Counted from the stretch's first letter, positions 9,761 to 19,245 are shown. The stretch: DNA of 64,000 bases from Pseudohoeflea suaedae (GCF_004354915.1 NZ_SMSI01000002.1:1-64000); one strand, 5' to 3'. The notes: generated by a model not told the origin, from the sequence alone. A program made the numbers and translations.

Positions 9761-10237
9761 ATGGAAGAATCTTCCGGCTTGGAGCTGGACCGGATCGATA
9801 TGAGGCTGCTGCGCACGCTGCAGACCGACGGACGGCTGACGAATGCGGAGCTTGCGTCCCGTGTCGGCGTCAGCCCGGCGACCTGTCACCGGCGCACCCA
9901 GCGGCTCTTCGAGGAGGGGCACGTCACCGGCGTGCGGGCGGCCATCGCGCCGTCGTCGGTGGGGCTCGGCGCGCTGGTCATGGTCGGGGTCGTGCTCGAT
10001 CGCTCGACGCCCGAGAGTTTCGCAGCCTTCGAGGCGGCGATCCTGCCGATGAAGGAGGTTCTCGACTGCAATCTGGTGGCCGGCGATTTCGACTATCTCC
10101 TGAAGATCCGGGTGCGCGACATGACCGATTTCAACACGCTCCATGGCCAGAAGTTGATCGCCCTTCCGGGCGTGCGCCAGACGCGGACCTTCTTCGTGAT
10201 GAAGGAGGTGAAGGAGAACGGGCCGCTGGATTTTTGA
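9761..10237 (+). CDS. acdR: Lrp/AsnC-family regulator, probable AcdR
   Basis: 158 aa. N-terminal winged helix-turn-helix ([16 protein letters not shown], then [20 protein letters not shown]), then an AsnC-type ligand-binding/oligomerisation domain (about residues 70-150, with [13 protein letters not shown] and [13 protein letters not shown]). Lrp-like proteins encoded divergently from acdS are the known ACC-responsive activators, so this gene probably controls acdS from the 142-base shared intergenic region. Confidence 0.87.
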   Translation: MEESSGLELDRIDMRLLRTLQTDGRLTNAELASRVGVSPATCHRRTQRLFEEGHVTGVRAAIAPSSVGLGALVMVGVVLDRSTPESFAAFEAAILPMKEVLDCNLVAGDFDYLLKIRVRDMTDFNTLHGQKLIALPGVRQTRTFFVMKEVKENGPLDF

Positions 10238-10369
10238 GGTCCGCGGCAAACGGCGCGCCCGGTTTGTGACCCGCCGATCATCAAAACTCATGGATCGATG
10301 AGCAATTTTGTCTGGCCGCAGAGCCGGCGAAGGGACATAAGCAGCGTTTGACCAGCCGGATCGTCCGCC

Positions 10370-10975
10370 ATGCCCATAGAGACATTTCTCTCGCTGCTTC
10401 TCTTCTGCTTCGTCGCCGCCGCTTCGCCCGGACCGAACAATACGATGCTGTTCGCGTCGGGGGTGAATTTCGGCTTCTCGCGGACGCTGCCGCATATGGC
10501 GGGGATCACGATCGGGTTCACGCTGATGGTGGCCTGCGTGGGGCTGGGGATGGGAGCGGTGCTCGAGCGTTATCCGGTTCTCCTGATCGTGCTGAAGGTG
10601 GTGGGCGGGCTCTACATGATCTGGATCGCCTGGAAGATCGGCACCGCGCGCAAGGTGCCCGAAGCCGATATCGATGCGGGAAATGCCGCCCGGCCGTTCA
10701 CCTTCCTGCAGGCGGCAAGCTTCCAGTGGGTTAATCCCAAGGCATGGGTGATGATCCTCGGCGCCATAGCCGCCTTCTCGCAAAGGGATCACTATGCGCT
10801 GTCCGTCGCGCTCATTACGACCGGGTTCTTTCTCGTCAGTTTCCTGTCGACGAGCGCCTGGGCAGCCTTCGGCTCCGCATTGCGCGGGTGGCTCTCCGAT
10901 CCCGTCCGGCTCAAATGGTTCAACATTTCAATGGCCGTGATCCTGGTTCTCAGCCTCTGGCCGATGCTGCGATAG
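10370..10975 (+). CDS. LysE/RhtB-family amino-acid exporter
   Basis: 201 aa inner-membrane protein with about six hydrophobic segments. The N-terminal signature FCFVAAASPGPNNTMLFASG (residues 12-31) and the later FQWVNPKAWVMILGAI are the classic LysE/RhtB motifs. It should export a neutral or basic amino acid or related metabolite; the substrate is not predictable. It lies downstream of acdR on the same strand, but the 130-base gap leaves co-transcription uncertain. Confidence 0.9.
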   Translation: MPIETFLSLLLFCFVAAASPGPNNTMLFASGVNFGFSRTLPHMAGITIGFTLMVACVGLGMGAVLERYPVLLIVLKVVGGLYMIWIAWKIGTARKVPEADIDAGNAARPFTFLQAASFQWVNPKAWVMILGAIAAFSQRDHYALSVALITTGFFLVSFLSTSAWAAFGSALRGWLSDPVRLKWFNISMAVILVLSLWPMLR

Positions 10976-11027
10976 AGCGGGCGCAACGCTCTGGCGGGGG
11001 CGGGGCGAATCCGCTAGAGCCGAAGAC

Positions 11028-12155
11028 ATGCAGTTCTCCCCCCAACAGGACGCCGCGCTGAAGGCGGTTTCGAAGTGGCTCAAGGAAGGCCGCTCACCGG
11101 TGTTCCGGCTGTTCGGCTATGCCGGGACCGGCAAGACCACGCTGGCGCGCCATTTCGCCGAGCATGTCGACGGCGAGGTGTTGTTCGCGGCCTTTACCGG
11201 CAAGGCTGCGCAGGTGCTGCGTTCGCGCGGGGCGAAGAACGCCAAGACGATCCATTCGCTAATCTATCGTCCGCGCGGCGAAGAGGAAGTGTCCGACGAG
11301 GAAACCGGCAAGACTACCGTCTCGCCGATGTTTTCGATCAACCGGCAGAGCCCGCTTGCGAAAGCGGCATTGATCGTCATCGACGAGTGCTCGATGGTGG
11401 ACGAGGCGCTCGGCCGCGACCTGATGAGCTTCGGCACGCCGATCCTCGTTCTGGGGGATCCGGCGCAGCTGCCTCCGATCTCGGGGGGCGGCTATTTCAC
11501 CGAGCACGAGCCGGATATTCTTCTCACCGAAATCCACCGCCAGGCGCGCGACAACCCGATCATCGATCTCGCCATGCAGGTGAGAGAGGGCCGGGAGATC
11601 ATGCATGGCGACTACGGGGCCGCGCAGGTGATCGGCAAGGGCGACGTCAACCAGGAACTGGTGCTTGCGGCCGACCAGGTGCTTGTCGGGACCAACCGGA
11701 CGCGGCGGCGCTACAATCAGCGTCTGCGTGAACTCAAGGGGTTTACGCAAGCCTATCCGCAGGCCGGCGACAAGCTGGTATGTCTGAGGAACGACCCTTC
11801 AAAGGGACTTCTCAACGGTTCGCTCTGGCAGGTGATGACCTCGTCGAGGGAAACGGTGAAGCCCGGCATCAACCTGCTCGTGCGTCCGGAAGACGATGAC
11901 ATGGACCGCGGGGCTGCCAAGATCAAGCTGTTGAAGGCTGCCTTCGAGGAGCCGGATACGGAAATTCCCTGGTCGACCAAGAAGCGCTACGACGATTTCG
12001 ATTACGGCTATGCGCTCACCGTCCACAAGGCGCAGGGTTCGCAGTGGAACAACGTGGTCCTGTTCGACGAGAGCTGGGCTTTCCGCGATACCCGCGAACG
12101 CTGGCTCTACACGGCCATCACGCGTGCCGCCGAACAGCTGACGGTGGTGAGATAA
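11028..12155 (+). CDS. RecD-like ATP-dependent DNA helicase (SF1, UvrD_C_2 type)
   Basis: 375 aa single-domain helicase: Walker A GYAGTGKTT (about residue 30), Walker B IDECSMVD, motif III GDPAQLPPI, motif IV-like IHRQARDN, and the C-terminal UvrD_C_2 motif ALTVHKAQGSQW ending with YTAITRAAEQ. Family members are short stand-alone RecD2-like proteins thought to act in DNA repair or replication restart. The gene stands alone and is followed by a strong hairpin. Confidence 0.9.
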   Translation: MQFSPQQDAALKAVSKWLKEGRSPVFRLFGYAGTGKTTLARHFAEHVDGEVLFAAFTGKAAQVLRSRGAKNAKTIHSLIYRPRGEEEVSDEETGKTTVSPMFSINRQSPLAKAALIVIDECSMVDEALGRDLMSFGTPILVLGDPAQLPPISGGGYFTEHEPDILLTEIHRQARDNPIIDLAMQVREGREIMHGDYGAAQVIGKGDVNQELVLAADQVLVGTNRTRRRYNQRLRELKGFTQAYPQAGDKLVCLRNDPSKGLLNGSLWQVMTSSRETVKPGINLLVRPEDDDMDRGAAKIKLLKAAFEEPDTEIPWSTKKRYDDFDYGYALTVHKAQGSQWNNVVLFDESWAFRDTRERWLYTAITRAAEQLTVVR

Positions 12156-12161
12156 GACAAG

Positions 12162-12189
12162 CCCGGGCTCCGACGGAACCCGGGATTTT
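12162..12189. terminator. Bidirectional terminator between helicase and TRAP operon
   Basis: CCCGGGCTCCG pairs with CGGAACCCGGG around a short loop, then ATTTTC. It sits between converging genes and probably serves both. Confidence 0.7.
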
Positions 12190-12193
12190 CGTG

Positions 12194-13444
12194 TCAGCCC
12201 AGCATCAGCGGGGCATAGGCGATCAGCAGATAGACCACGATCAGCACCGCCAGATAGGGCAGGACCGCGCGGGCAATGCGCTCGATCGGGATGTTGGCCG
12301 TACTGGACGCCACGAAGAGGTTGATCGCCATGGGCGGGGTAACCATGCCGATGGCAAGCCCCACCACGATGATGATGCCGAAATGCACGGTGTCTATGCC
12401 CAGCTGCGCGGCCAGCGGCAGAAGCATGGGCGTGAGAATGATCAGCGCGCTCGCGGTTTCCAGAAACACGCCGGTGATCAGGATGATCAGCATGATCAGG
12501 AACATCAGCACATAGACGTTGTCTGACAGCGACAACGCGAAGGCGGCAATGGCGTTTGGTACCTGCCAGCTCGAGAGCGCCCAGCTGAGAATGGACGAGG
12601 CGGCGATCACGAAGAGGATCACGGCCGTGGTCACGCCGGCGCGCAGGACGATCTGGTAGAAGCTGGTCAGCGTCAGGTCGCGATAGATGAAGAACGAGAC
12701 GAGGATCGCGTAGTTCACGGCGATCACCGCTGCTTCGCTCGGCGTGAAGTAGCCCGAGAAGATGCCGCCGAGAATGATGAGCGGCGCCATCAGTCCCCAG
12801 CTTGCTGAAAGAAGGGTGCGCAGGATAGCCCGCAGCGAAAGTTCGGTGCCGCGCGGATAAGCGCGCCTGTGGCCTTGCACGAGCGCAATGGCCATCAGTC
12901 CCAGACCCATCGCAATGCCGGGAATGAAGCCGCTGAGGAAGAGGTCCTTGACCGATTCCTGCGCAATCACGGCGTAGATGATGATGGGCACGGAGGGCGG
13001 AATGACGACGCCGATGGTGCCGGACGCTGCAATCAGGGCGGCCGCCGAAGCGGGATCGTAACCCTTGCGCTTGAGTTCGGGCACCAGGCTTGCGCCGACG
13101 GCCGCGGTCGTTGCCGCACCGGAGCCGGAAATGGCGGCAAAGAACATGCCTGCGAGCACCGAGACGACGGACAGTCCGCCCTTGACGAAGCCGAAGAGGC
13201 TGTCGGCGAAGGCGACGAGGCGCTTGGAGATTTCTCCATGGGCCATGATGTCGCCGGCGAGAATGAACATCGGTACGGCAACGAGCGCGAAACTGTTGAT
13301 GCCGGAAAACATCTGCTGGGGAACGACCATCAGCGGCACGCCGCCAAGCTGGAGCGCGCCCATGGTCGAGGCGCCGATCACGAAGGCGATCGGCAATCCC
13401 ATCAGCATGAAGACGACGAAGAGGAGGGCGAGAACCAGGCTCAT
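12194..13444 (-). CDS. dctM: TRAP transporter large permease (DctM)
   Basis: 416 aa inner-membrane protein with about 12 hydrophobic segments. It has the DctM features: an N-terminal GLPIAFVIG, SGSGAATTAAVGA (substrate/Na+ path region), and a C-terminal VTPPMAINLFVAS. It couples Na+ or H+ entry to uptake of an organic acid delivered by the binding protein. Its start overlaps the stop of the small permease by 4 bases, so the two are translationally coupled. Confidence 0.94.
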   Translation of the reverse strand: MSLVLALLFVVFMLMGLPIAFVIGASTMGALQLGGVPLMVVPQQMFSGINSFALVAVPMFILAGDIMAHGEISKRLVAFADSLFGFVKGGLSVVSVLAGMFFAAISGSGAATTAAVGASLVPELKRKGYDPASAAALIAASGTIGVVIPPSVPIIIYAVIAQESVKDLFLSGFIPGIAMGLGLMAIALVQGHRRAYPRGTELSLRAILRTLLSASWGLMAPLIILGGIFSGYFTPSEAAVIAVNYAILVSFFIYRDLTLTSFYQIVLRAGVTTAVILFVIAASSILSWALSSWQVPNAIAAFALSLSDNVYVLMFLIMLIILITGVFLETASALIILTPMLLPLAAQLGIDTVHFGIIIVVGLAIGMVTPPMAINLFVASSTANIPIERIARAVLPYLAVLIVVYLLIAYAPLMLG

Positions 13445-13947
13445 TCCAGACCCTCCGGAGCTGCGGTGCGGTCATCATGACCCGCCAGCAGGCGCACCAG
13501 ATCGACGACCGAGAGGAAGGTCATGATGGCAGCACTTGCGGGCATCACCAGATAGACCCAGAACATCGATATCCGCAGGGACGGCGATTTCTGGAAGCTC
13601 TGGATGCCGGAATATTTCCAGCCGATCATGGCGAGCGTCACCAGAAAGGCGATGGCGACGAGAATACCCGCGCCGGTGATGATCCGGCGCAGGTTGAGGG
13701 GCATCAGGTCACGCACGAAAGTGACCGCGATATGCCGTGCCTGCTGAAACGCCAGAGCGGCGCCGAGAAAGGTGATCCAGATCAGAAGGAAACGCGCCAC
13801 TTCCTCGGTCCATGCGAACGAGGTGAAGAAAACGCGTGACACGATCTGCAAGGTGATCACCGCTGCAAGTGCAATCGTCCCGGCAAAGACCACCGGGCGC
13901 AGCACCACTGCGACCATGCGGTCAATCCACTCGAGCGTCCTGAGCAT
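13441..13947 (-). CDS. dctQ: TRAP transporter small permease (DctQ)
   Basis: 168 aa with four hydrophobic helices. The motif WTEEVARFLLIWITFLGAA (residues about 41-59) is the family signature. It forms a membrane complex with the large permease. The start codon follows the dctP stop by a single base, giving the operon order dctP-dctQ-dctM. Confidence 0.93.
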   Translation of the reverse strand: MLRTLEWIDRMVAVVLRPVVFAGTIALAAVITLQIVSRVFFTSFAWTEEVARFLLIWITFLGAALAFQQARHIAVTFVRDLMPLNLRRIITGAGILVAIAFLVTLAMIGWKYSGIQSFQKSPSLRISMFWVYLVMPASAAIMTFLSVVDLVRLLAGHDDRTAAPEGLE

Positions 13948-13948
13948 G

Positions 13949-14938
13949 TTACTTCAGCGCTTCCTGGATGCGCGGCAGGTACTCGCCGAATTTGGCGCCA
14001 TACTTCTCGTAGACCGGAGCAACGGCTTCGGAGAAGGCTGCGAGATCCGCATCTTCAACGATTTCCATGCCCTGGTCGCGAAGTGCCTGGAGCTGCTCGC
14101 CTTCCGAGTTGGCGCTCAGTTCACGCTCGAAGTTGGCCGCGTCCTTGGCCGCCTGGAGCACGATTTCCTGGGCTTCCGCGGAAAGCTTCTGCCAGGCCGG
14201 CATGCCCATGACGATGATGGCCGGCGCATAGGTGTGGCGCGTCAGCGTCATGGTCTTCTGCGTCTCGGAGAGCTTGAAGGAATAGATGACGTTGATCGGG
14301 TTTTCCTGACCGTCGATCGTGCCCTGCTGCATGGCGGTCAGCGCTTCGTTCCACGCCATCGGAATGGCATCGGCGCCGAGCGCGCGGAAGCTGTCCACAT
14401 AGACCGGATTTTCCATCACGCGGATGCGCAGGCCGTCCACGTCCGCAGGCGCTTTGACCGGATGTTTGGAGTTGGTCAGGTTACGGAAGCCGCGTTCCGC
14501 ATAGGTCAGGCCCTTGAGGTTGACGTTCTCCAGCTTGCCCAGGATTTCCTGGCCGATCTCGCCGTCGAGAATTTCCACAGCCTTTTCCCTCGAGGGAAAC
14601 AGGAAGGGCAGTTCGAAGACGGCGATTTCCTCGACGAAGTTCGACACCGGGCCGTTGGTGATGATGCCCATGTCGACAGTGCCGATCTGCATGCCTTCAA
14701 GCAGGGTCCGTTCGTCGCCAAGGGTCGCGTTCGGGAAGATCTCGACCTTGATCTTGCCGTCGGAGCGTTCTGCGACAAGGTCACGGAATTTTTCGGCGGC
14801 GTCCTGATAGACATCCTGCTCGTTGACCACGTGGGCAAAGCGCAGCGTGGTTTCCTCGACCTCGGCATTGGCCGGTGCGGCAAAGCCAAGAGCGGTCATG
14901 CCGGCCAGAAGCAGGGCAGATCTGCGATTGAATTTCAT
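13949..14938 (-). CDS. dctP: TRAP transporter periplasmic substrate-binding protein (DctP)
   Basis: 329 aa. The start at 14938 is preceded by GGAGGA and begins a signal peptide (MKFNRRSALLLAGMTALGFA, cleavage after ANA). DctP motifs are visible: LRIRVMENPVYVDSF, with the Arg that binds the carboxylate, and MQQGTIDGQENPI. It collects an organic-acid ligand in the periplasm and hands it to DctQM. The ligand is unknown; nothing adjacent encodes a catabolic pathway. Confidence 0.92.
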   Translation of the reverse strand: MKFNRRSALLLAGMTALGFAAPANAEVEETTLRFAHVVNEQDVYQDAAEKFRDLVAERSDGKIKVEIFPNATLGDERTLLEGMQIGTVDMGIITNGPVSNFVEEIAVFELPFLFPSREKAVEILDGEIGQEILGKLENVNLKGLTYAERGFRNLTNSKHPVKAPADVDGLRIRVMENPVYVDSFRALGADAIPMAWNEALTAMQQGTIDGQENPINVIYSFKLSETQKTMTLTRHTYAPAIIVMGMPAWQKLSAEAQEIVLQAAKDAANFERELSANSEGEQLQALRDQGMEIVEDADLAAFSEAVAPVYEKYGAKFGEYLPRIQEALK

Positions 14939-15264
14939 AAGTCCTCCGTTGGGTAGTCGATGCAGGCGATCCTGCATTTCCTCGATGGAACCGAGAGCAT
15001 CCAGTTTCCCGCTCTCCGGTTTTCATTGTCGGCGACCGGCCTGATTGGCGGTGGTCAGCCTGTCATGGAGCCTTCCCTGAAAGGATATTGGGCATGGGTC
15101 AAGGCATTTTGCTCGAAGAACCGGCGGTTTCCCGGAATGGTCGCGGGAAATTGCGTTCGCAACCAGGCCGGCCGATCGAAGATAAGCAACTTCTTTATTA
15201 CGTCTATACCGCCGATTAACCGCTCCCGGTTTATGACGGGGGCAGTGTAACGGATGATGCAGCA
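14939..15264. other. Intergenic region upstream of TRAP operon
   Basis: 326 bases between divergent genes. Apart from the dctP ribosome site I see no clear open frame, hairpin terminator or repeat. It must hold the TRAP promoter, but no confident -35/-10 pair stands out. Confidence 0.4.
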
Positions 15265-15492
15265 ATGGATATCGACGCGTTTCTCACGGCAGTGTTCGGC
15301 TCGAGCAAGCTCGAGGATCTTGCGCTGCCCATTTCCATAGGGCTCATCGTGCTGATGGTGCTGGGCTTCTGGTTGTTTTCGATCTGCGGCAAGCGGCGGA
15401 CCCGCGATGCCATCGAAACCTATCATGCCTCGCTCAAGGATCACTCGACGAAGCTGCGGCGGGGCATGAAGACGCCGTCCGGCCGGCGCTGA
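15265..15492 (+). CDS. Small single-pass membrane protein, unknown function
   Basis: 75 aa. A hydrophobic segment (about residues 20-42: [19 protein letters not shown]) is followed by a strongly basic tail (GKRRTRD, then KTPSGRR). I do not recognise the family. It lies 64 bases upstream of pdxJ on the same strand. Confidence 0.55.
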   Translation: MDIDAFLTAVFGSSKLEDLALPISIGLIVLMVLGFWLFSICGKRRTRDAIETYHASLKDHSTKLRRGMKTPSGRR

Positions 15493-15556
15493 ATATTCCC
15501 GGCCCGGTGTTCCGGGTTGCCGGGAACTTCGCTATATAGCGGGCAACACCAACCGG

Positions 15557-16312
15557 ATGCCTGCCATGCCCGCCCAACTTTCCGTCAATCTGAATGCCGT
15601 TGCCATGCTCCGCAATCGCCGGGACTTGCCGTGGCCGAGCGTGACGGGCCTGGGACGCATCGCGCTCGAAGCCGGCGCCCACGGTCTGACGGTCCACCCG
15701 CGCCCCGATCAGCGGCACATCCGCTTCTCCGATCTTCCGGCCATTCGCGCTTTGATCGATGACGAGTTTCCCGGCGCTGAATTCAATATCGAGGGCTATC
15801 CGACCGAGGACTTCCTGGCGCTGGTGGAGGCCAATGAGCCCGAGCAGGTGACGCTGGTGCCGGACGATCCGGCGCAGGCGACGTCGGATCATGGGTGGGA
15901 TTTCGCGGGCAATGCCGATCTTCTGAAAAAGGTGATCGCCCGGCTGAAGAAGGGCGGGGCGCGCGTCTCGCTGTTCTGCGATCCCGATGCGGATCTTGCA
16001 GCGCTTGAGGCCGCGAAAGCGACGGGGGCCGACCGTATCGAATATTACACGGGACCCTATGGCGGCACTTACGACGATCCGGCGGCGGCGCAACGCGAGC
16101 TCGCCAGGCTGGAAGCCTCGGGCCGGATCGCCCACGACCTCGGTCTCGGCGTGAATGCAGGGCACGACCTGACGGTCGACAACATGCCCGCGCTCGCCAA
16201 GGCCCTGCCGCAACTCAGGGAGGTCTCCATCGGCCATGGGCTGACGGCGGACGCGCTCGAACATGGCATGGCCGAGACTGTTCGCCGCTTCATCCGCGCC
16301 TGCGGAAACTGA
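15557..16312 (+). CDS. pdxJ: Pyridoxine 5'-phosphate synthase
   Basis: 251 aa TIM-barrel enzyme that condenses 1-deoxyxylulose 5-phosphate with 3-amino-2-oxopropyl phosphate to pyridoxine 5'-phosphate, the last de novo step of vitamin B6 synthesis. Visible family motifs: [13 protein letters not shown] near the start, [18 protein letters not shown] (His and Arg in the active site), [28 protein letters not shown] and [13 protein letters not shown]. An alternative in-frame ATG at 15566 would remove three residues. Confidence 0.95.
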   Translation: MPAMPAQLSVNLNAVAMLRNRRDLPWPSVTGLGRIALEAGAHGLTVHPRPDQRHIRFSDLPAIRALIDDEFPGAEFNIEGYPTEDFLALVEANEPEQVTLVPDDPAQATSDHGWDFAGNADLLKKVIARLKKGGARVSLFCDPDADLAALEAAKATGADRIEYYTGPYGGTYDDPAAAQRELARLEASGRIAHDLGLGVNAGHDLTVDNMPALAKALPQLREVSIGHGLTADALEHGMAETVRRFIRACGN

Positions 16313-16420
16313 GTTCTGGACCGCTCGTTACGGGTTTTGCGCGATCGGTATGGTTAACAGCGGCATTTAACTAAAATTAAAGCGTTTTGCGCATGATGCG
16401 GGTCGAACCAGAGGTTTGTC

Positions 16421-17002
16421 ATGCGTCCCCTAGTCATCATTCTGCCGCTTCTCCTGCTGGCGAGTTGTGCCACGCCGCCGAGCAAGATCAACAATATCTG
16501 CGCCGTCTTCGACCAGCGCGACGGGTTCCTCAACAACTGGTACCGGTCCTCGCTGAAGGCCGAGCGCAAATATGGGGTGCCGCGGCACGTGCTGCTTGCG
16601 ACCATCCGCATGGAATCCGGCTTCGACGGCAAGGCCCGTCCGCCGCGCAAGAAGACGTTCTTCGGGCTTCTTCCGGGCAAGCATATCTCGACGGCCTACG
16701 GCTATTCGCAGGCGCTCGACGGCACCTGGGAACGCTACAGGATGGCAACCGGCAACTGGGGCGCGCGGCGTTCGAACTTCGATGACGCGATCGATTTCGT
16801 CGGCTGGCACCACAAGCTCAGCCATGACGTCAACGGCATTGCGCTCGACGACACGTACAATCTCTATCTCAACTACTATCTCGGCCATGCCGGTTACCGG
16901 CAGGGGCGTCACAACAACGATTCAAGCCTGCGGAACTACGCCCTCAAGGCGGAGAAGATGGCGGGGGACTATCAGCGCCAGATGGCGGCCTGCGGGCGTT
17001 AG
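16421..17002 (+). CDS. Lipoprotein lytic murein transglycosylase (SLT domain)
   Basis: 193 aa. The signal peptide ends in a lipobox (LLLASC, residues 12-17), so it is probably membrane-anchored on the periplasmic face. The SLT/goose-lysozyme fold is shown by LLATIRMESGFDG with the catalytic Glu (about residue 66), AYGYSQALDGTWERY, the FVGWHHKLSH helix, and a YLNYYLGHAGY segment. It should cleave the glycan backbone of peptidoglycan with formation of a 1,6-anhydro ring. Confidence 0.9.
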   Translation: MRPLVIILPLLLLASCATPPSKINNICAVFDQRDGFLNNWYRSSLKAERKYGVPRHVLLATIRMESGFDGKARPPRKKTFFGLLPGKHISTAYGYSQALDGTWERYRMATGNWGARRSNFDDAIDFVGWHHKLSHDVNGIALDDTYNLYLNYYLGHAGYRQGRHNNDSSLRNYALKAEKMAGDYQRQMAACGR

Positions 17003-17025
17003 AGCCGAAAGGTTCGTATCAACGG

Positions 17026-17064
17026 AAAGACCTCCGGCGCGCATCCTGGTGCCGGAGGTCTTTT
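17026..17064. terminator. Bidirectional terminator
   Basis: GACCTCCGGC (17029-17038) pairs with GCCGGAGGTC (17051-17060), flanked by AAA on one side and TTTT on the other. It separates the convergent transglycosylase and NmrA-type genes. Confidence 0.8.
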
Positions 17065-17089
17065 CCGTTTTGGTGCGCCGCCTTCCAGA

Positions 17090-17974
17090 TCAGCCGGCGA
17101 GAGCGGCGGCATTGGCCTCGAAGAAGTCCTCGATGCGAGCCGGTTGCCGACCCGTCAACCTGGCGAAGTCTTCGGTAACGTCGCCGAGATCGCCGTTGCG
17201 CGTGGCCTTATCGGCCGACACGACGAGCTCGATGAGAAAACCGGGCAGGCCGGCCTGGGCGAGAGCCGCGGAAAAGTCCCCGTCCGTCAGGATATCGACG
17301 GCAACCGGCTTGCCGGTCGCGTTGGAAGCGAGCTCGGCGGCTTCTGCCGTGGAGATCGGTCGCGAGCCGGTGAGGGTGTAGACGGCGTTGCCGGACTGTT
17401 CGCCGGCGAGACTCGCGGCGATCGCGCGGGCGACATCCTCGCGCGCGATGTAGGAGATGCCGCCGGTATCGGCTGACGTATGCCAGGTGCCTGTGGCGAT
17501 TGCCTGTGGCAGGGACATGAACAGGTTCTCCATGTACCAGCCGTTGCGGAAGAACGTGGTTGCCGCGCCGGTCTTGGCGATGGCGCGCTCACTGTCGCGA
17601 TGTTCCCAGGCAAAGCTGATCGCGCTGGTTTCCGGCTTCGGGATCGACGTATAGGCGATGCGCCCGACACCTGCCTTGCCGGCGGCCCGGGCGGCGGCGG
17701 AATGCTGGGCAACGCGCTTGCCCGGGGTGTCGAGCGTATCGGTGGAAATGATCAGGAGCCGGTCGATCCCCGCAAAGGCTTCGGCCAGTCCGTCTTCGTC
17801 GTCGAAATCGACCGGGCGGGTTTTTATGCCCTTGTCGGCCAGTTCCCGCAGTTTCGCGGTATCGCGGCTGCCGGCGACGAGGTCTGAAGGGCTGACCTTC
17901 TCGGTTTCGAGAAGATGTTTGATGACGAGGCCGCCGAGATGGCCGGATGCGCCGGTGACGAGGATCTTGCTCAT
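17090..17974 (-). CDS. NmrA-like NAD(P)H-binding oxidoreductase (QorB/YtfG type)
   Basis: 294 aa atypical short-chain dehydrogenase. N-terminal dinucleotide motif ILVTGASGHLGGLV (residues 4-17); FRNGWYMENL near residue 143 is typical of the quinone-oxidoreductase-2 (ytfG) subgroup. It lacks the usual Tyr-x-x-x-Lys catalytic pair. It may reduce quinones or act as a redox sensor. It is divergent from an HxlR regulator, the same arrangement as ytfG/ytfH, which suggests control by that neighbour. Confidence 0.87.
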   Translation of the reverse strand: MSKILVTGASGHLGGLVIKHLLETEKVSPSDLVAGSRDTAKLRELADKGIKTRPVDFDDEDGLAEAFAGIDRLLIISTDTLDTPGKRVAQHSAAARAAGKAGVGRIAYTSIPKPETSAISFAWEHRDSERAIAKTGAATTFFRNGWYMENLFMSLPQAIATGTWHTSADTGGISYIAREDVARAIAASLAGEQSGNAVYTLTGSRPISTAEAAELASNATGKPVAVDILTDGDFSAALAQAGLPGFLIELVVSADKATRNGDLGDVTEDFARLTGRQPARIEDFFEANAAALAG

Positions 17975-18001
17975 ACTGTCTGTCCTGTTGGAATTCCATA
18001 A

Positions 18002-18016
18002 GTCTCAAAAAGAGAC
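18002..18016. promoter_or_regulatory. Inverted repeat in the NmrA/HxlR divergent region
   Basis: GTCTC-AAAAA-GAGAC is a perfect 5-base inverted repeat about 30 bases upstream of the reductase start. Position suggests an HxlR operator; the short arms make chance possible. Confidence 0.35.
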
Positions 18017-18093
18017 CATATTTAAAATAGAGATTGAAGTAAGGGAGTAAAGGAGGCATCTTTTCGGTAGCAAGGCACAGAAAGGGTACCGAC

Positions 18094-18501
18094 ATGGACC
18101 AGATCTCATCGCCCACCTCGGCGCGATTGCGCGCCATGCAGGCCGAAGGGCTGGACCTCGACAATTGTCCCGTGCGTACGGTGATATCGCGCCTCGGCTC
18201 GAAATGGGCGCCGCTGCTTCTCCAGCTTCTCTCCGAGCGGCCGCACAGGTTCAGCGAGTTGCGCCGCCTGGTGCCGGACATTTCCCAGCGGATGATCACC
18301 CAGACACTGCGTGATCTCGAGCGCGACGGCTATGTCCACCGGTCTGTGCTGCCGACCAAGCCGCCGAGCGTGACCTACAGCCTGACCGGCCTGGGCATCT
18401 CGATGTTCGAGAGCTACCGGTTCGTCTTCGAATGGGCGGAGGCCAACCACCGGGCCGTCCGTTCCGCACGCGCAGCCTTCGATGCCCGCGAAGGGGGATA
18501 G
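18094..18501 (+). CDS. HxlR-family transcriptional regulator
   Basis: 135 aa winged-helix protein. The family signature is clear: DNCPVRTVISRLGSKWAPLL (conserved Cys and Trp), FSELRRLVPDISQRMITQTL and RDLERDGYVHRSV. The Cys near residue 24 sits where redox- or electrophile-sensing HxlR members (QorR, YodB, HypR) have their sensing Cys. It probably represses the divergent NmrA-type gene. Confidence 0.9.
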   Translation: MDQISSPTSARLRAMQAEGLDLDNCPVRTVISRLGSKWAPLLLQLLSERPHRFSELRRLVPDISQRMITQTLRDLERDGYVHRSVLPTKPPSVTYSLTGLGISMFESYRFVFEWAEANHRAVRSARAAFDAREGG

Positions 18502-18660
18502 TCGCTCTCGGCCGTCTCGATCTGACGGCGTGGTGCATCCCCTGAAATCCTCGCGGTGCGGTATTCCATTTTCGGACATGTTCGTGTTCATAATTGCCCA
18601 ACGAAGTGGAATCAGCCGGCCGGACGGGGCAGCAGGCGGCGGCTTAATACTCAGGATGTC

Positions 18661-19164
18661 ATGCGTAACAAGGTAGCGTTCCTCACCGCCGCGGCCGGCC
18701 TCACGATAGTTCTTGCCTCGATTTCCGGATGTGTCGGCAGCGATGGTGCCGCCGCCCTCAAGGGGGTACGGGCCGACCCCGATCCGGGCGCCGTCACACC
18801 GCCCGAGATGGTCTTGCGCAAGGATTCGGTGGAAGCGCTCAAACATGACCGCCGGGCGAGCGGGCTGCCCTATGTCGGTGTCTGGGCGGCGGAGGAGGCG
18901 GGCTGCCGCAAGATGGATCAGACCACGTTCGACGGATATGCCGTGATAACACCGAGCTCGATCCGGCAGTCGACCGATAGCTGCAGCTATGAGCAGGCCA
19001 GCGGGCAGGGCGGTACGTTCTCCCTGGCGGCATCCTGCGAGGCGGATGGTGCGACAAGCCAGCGCATGATCAACATCACCATGGTCAACCAGAAGTCGCT
19101 TCTGATCCAGAACCGCGCCGACGAGCCCGGCACGACCATGATCCGTTGCCATCTGCAGGAATAA
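18661..19164 (+). CDS. Putative outer-membrane or periplasmic lipoprotein
   Basis: 167 aa. The start at 18661 gives a signal peptide with a lipobox (SISGC, Cys at residue 24). The mature part has four further cysteines, two of them in EEAGCRKM and DSCSYE, suggesting disulfides. The C-terminal half resembles small secreted lipoproteins of Rhizobiales, but I cannot name a family. An upstream in-frame start at 18556 would give an unlikely basic extension. Confidence 0.65.
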   Translation: MRNKVAFLTAAAGLTIVLASISGCVGSDGAAALKGVRADPDPGAVTPPEMVLRKDSVEALKHDRRASGLPYVGVWAAEEAGCRKMDQTTFDGYAVITPSSIRQSTDSCSYEQASGQGGTFSLAASCEADGATSQRMINITMVNQKSLLIQNRADEPGTTMIRCHLQE

Positions 19165-19216
19165 GACCGATCTCCACCGTTTCCGGGTCATAACGCGCAG
19201 CAGCTTTCACAACTGC

Positions 19217-19245
19217 TTGACGCCGTACCGTACGGTACGGTACAT
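19217..19245 (+). promoter_or_regulatory. TetR promoter with embedded perfect palindrome operator
   Basis: TTGACG at 19217-19222 serves as -35, then exactly 17 bases, then GTACAT at 19240-19245. The spacer is occupied by CCGTACCGTACGGTACGG (19223-19240), an 18-base perfect palindrome. A protein bound there would block RNA polymerase, as expected for TetR autorepression. The predicted transcription start (about 19252) falls at the ATG of 19253. Confidence 0.6.

Noticed and set aside
16330-16420. Riboswitch or leader before the transglycosylase gene
   Set aside because: Only a short AT-rich segment with no stable conserved fold visible.
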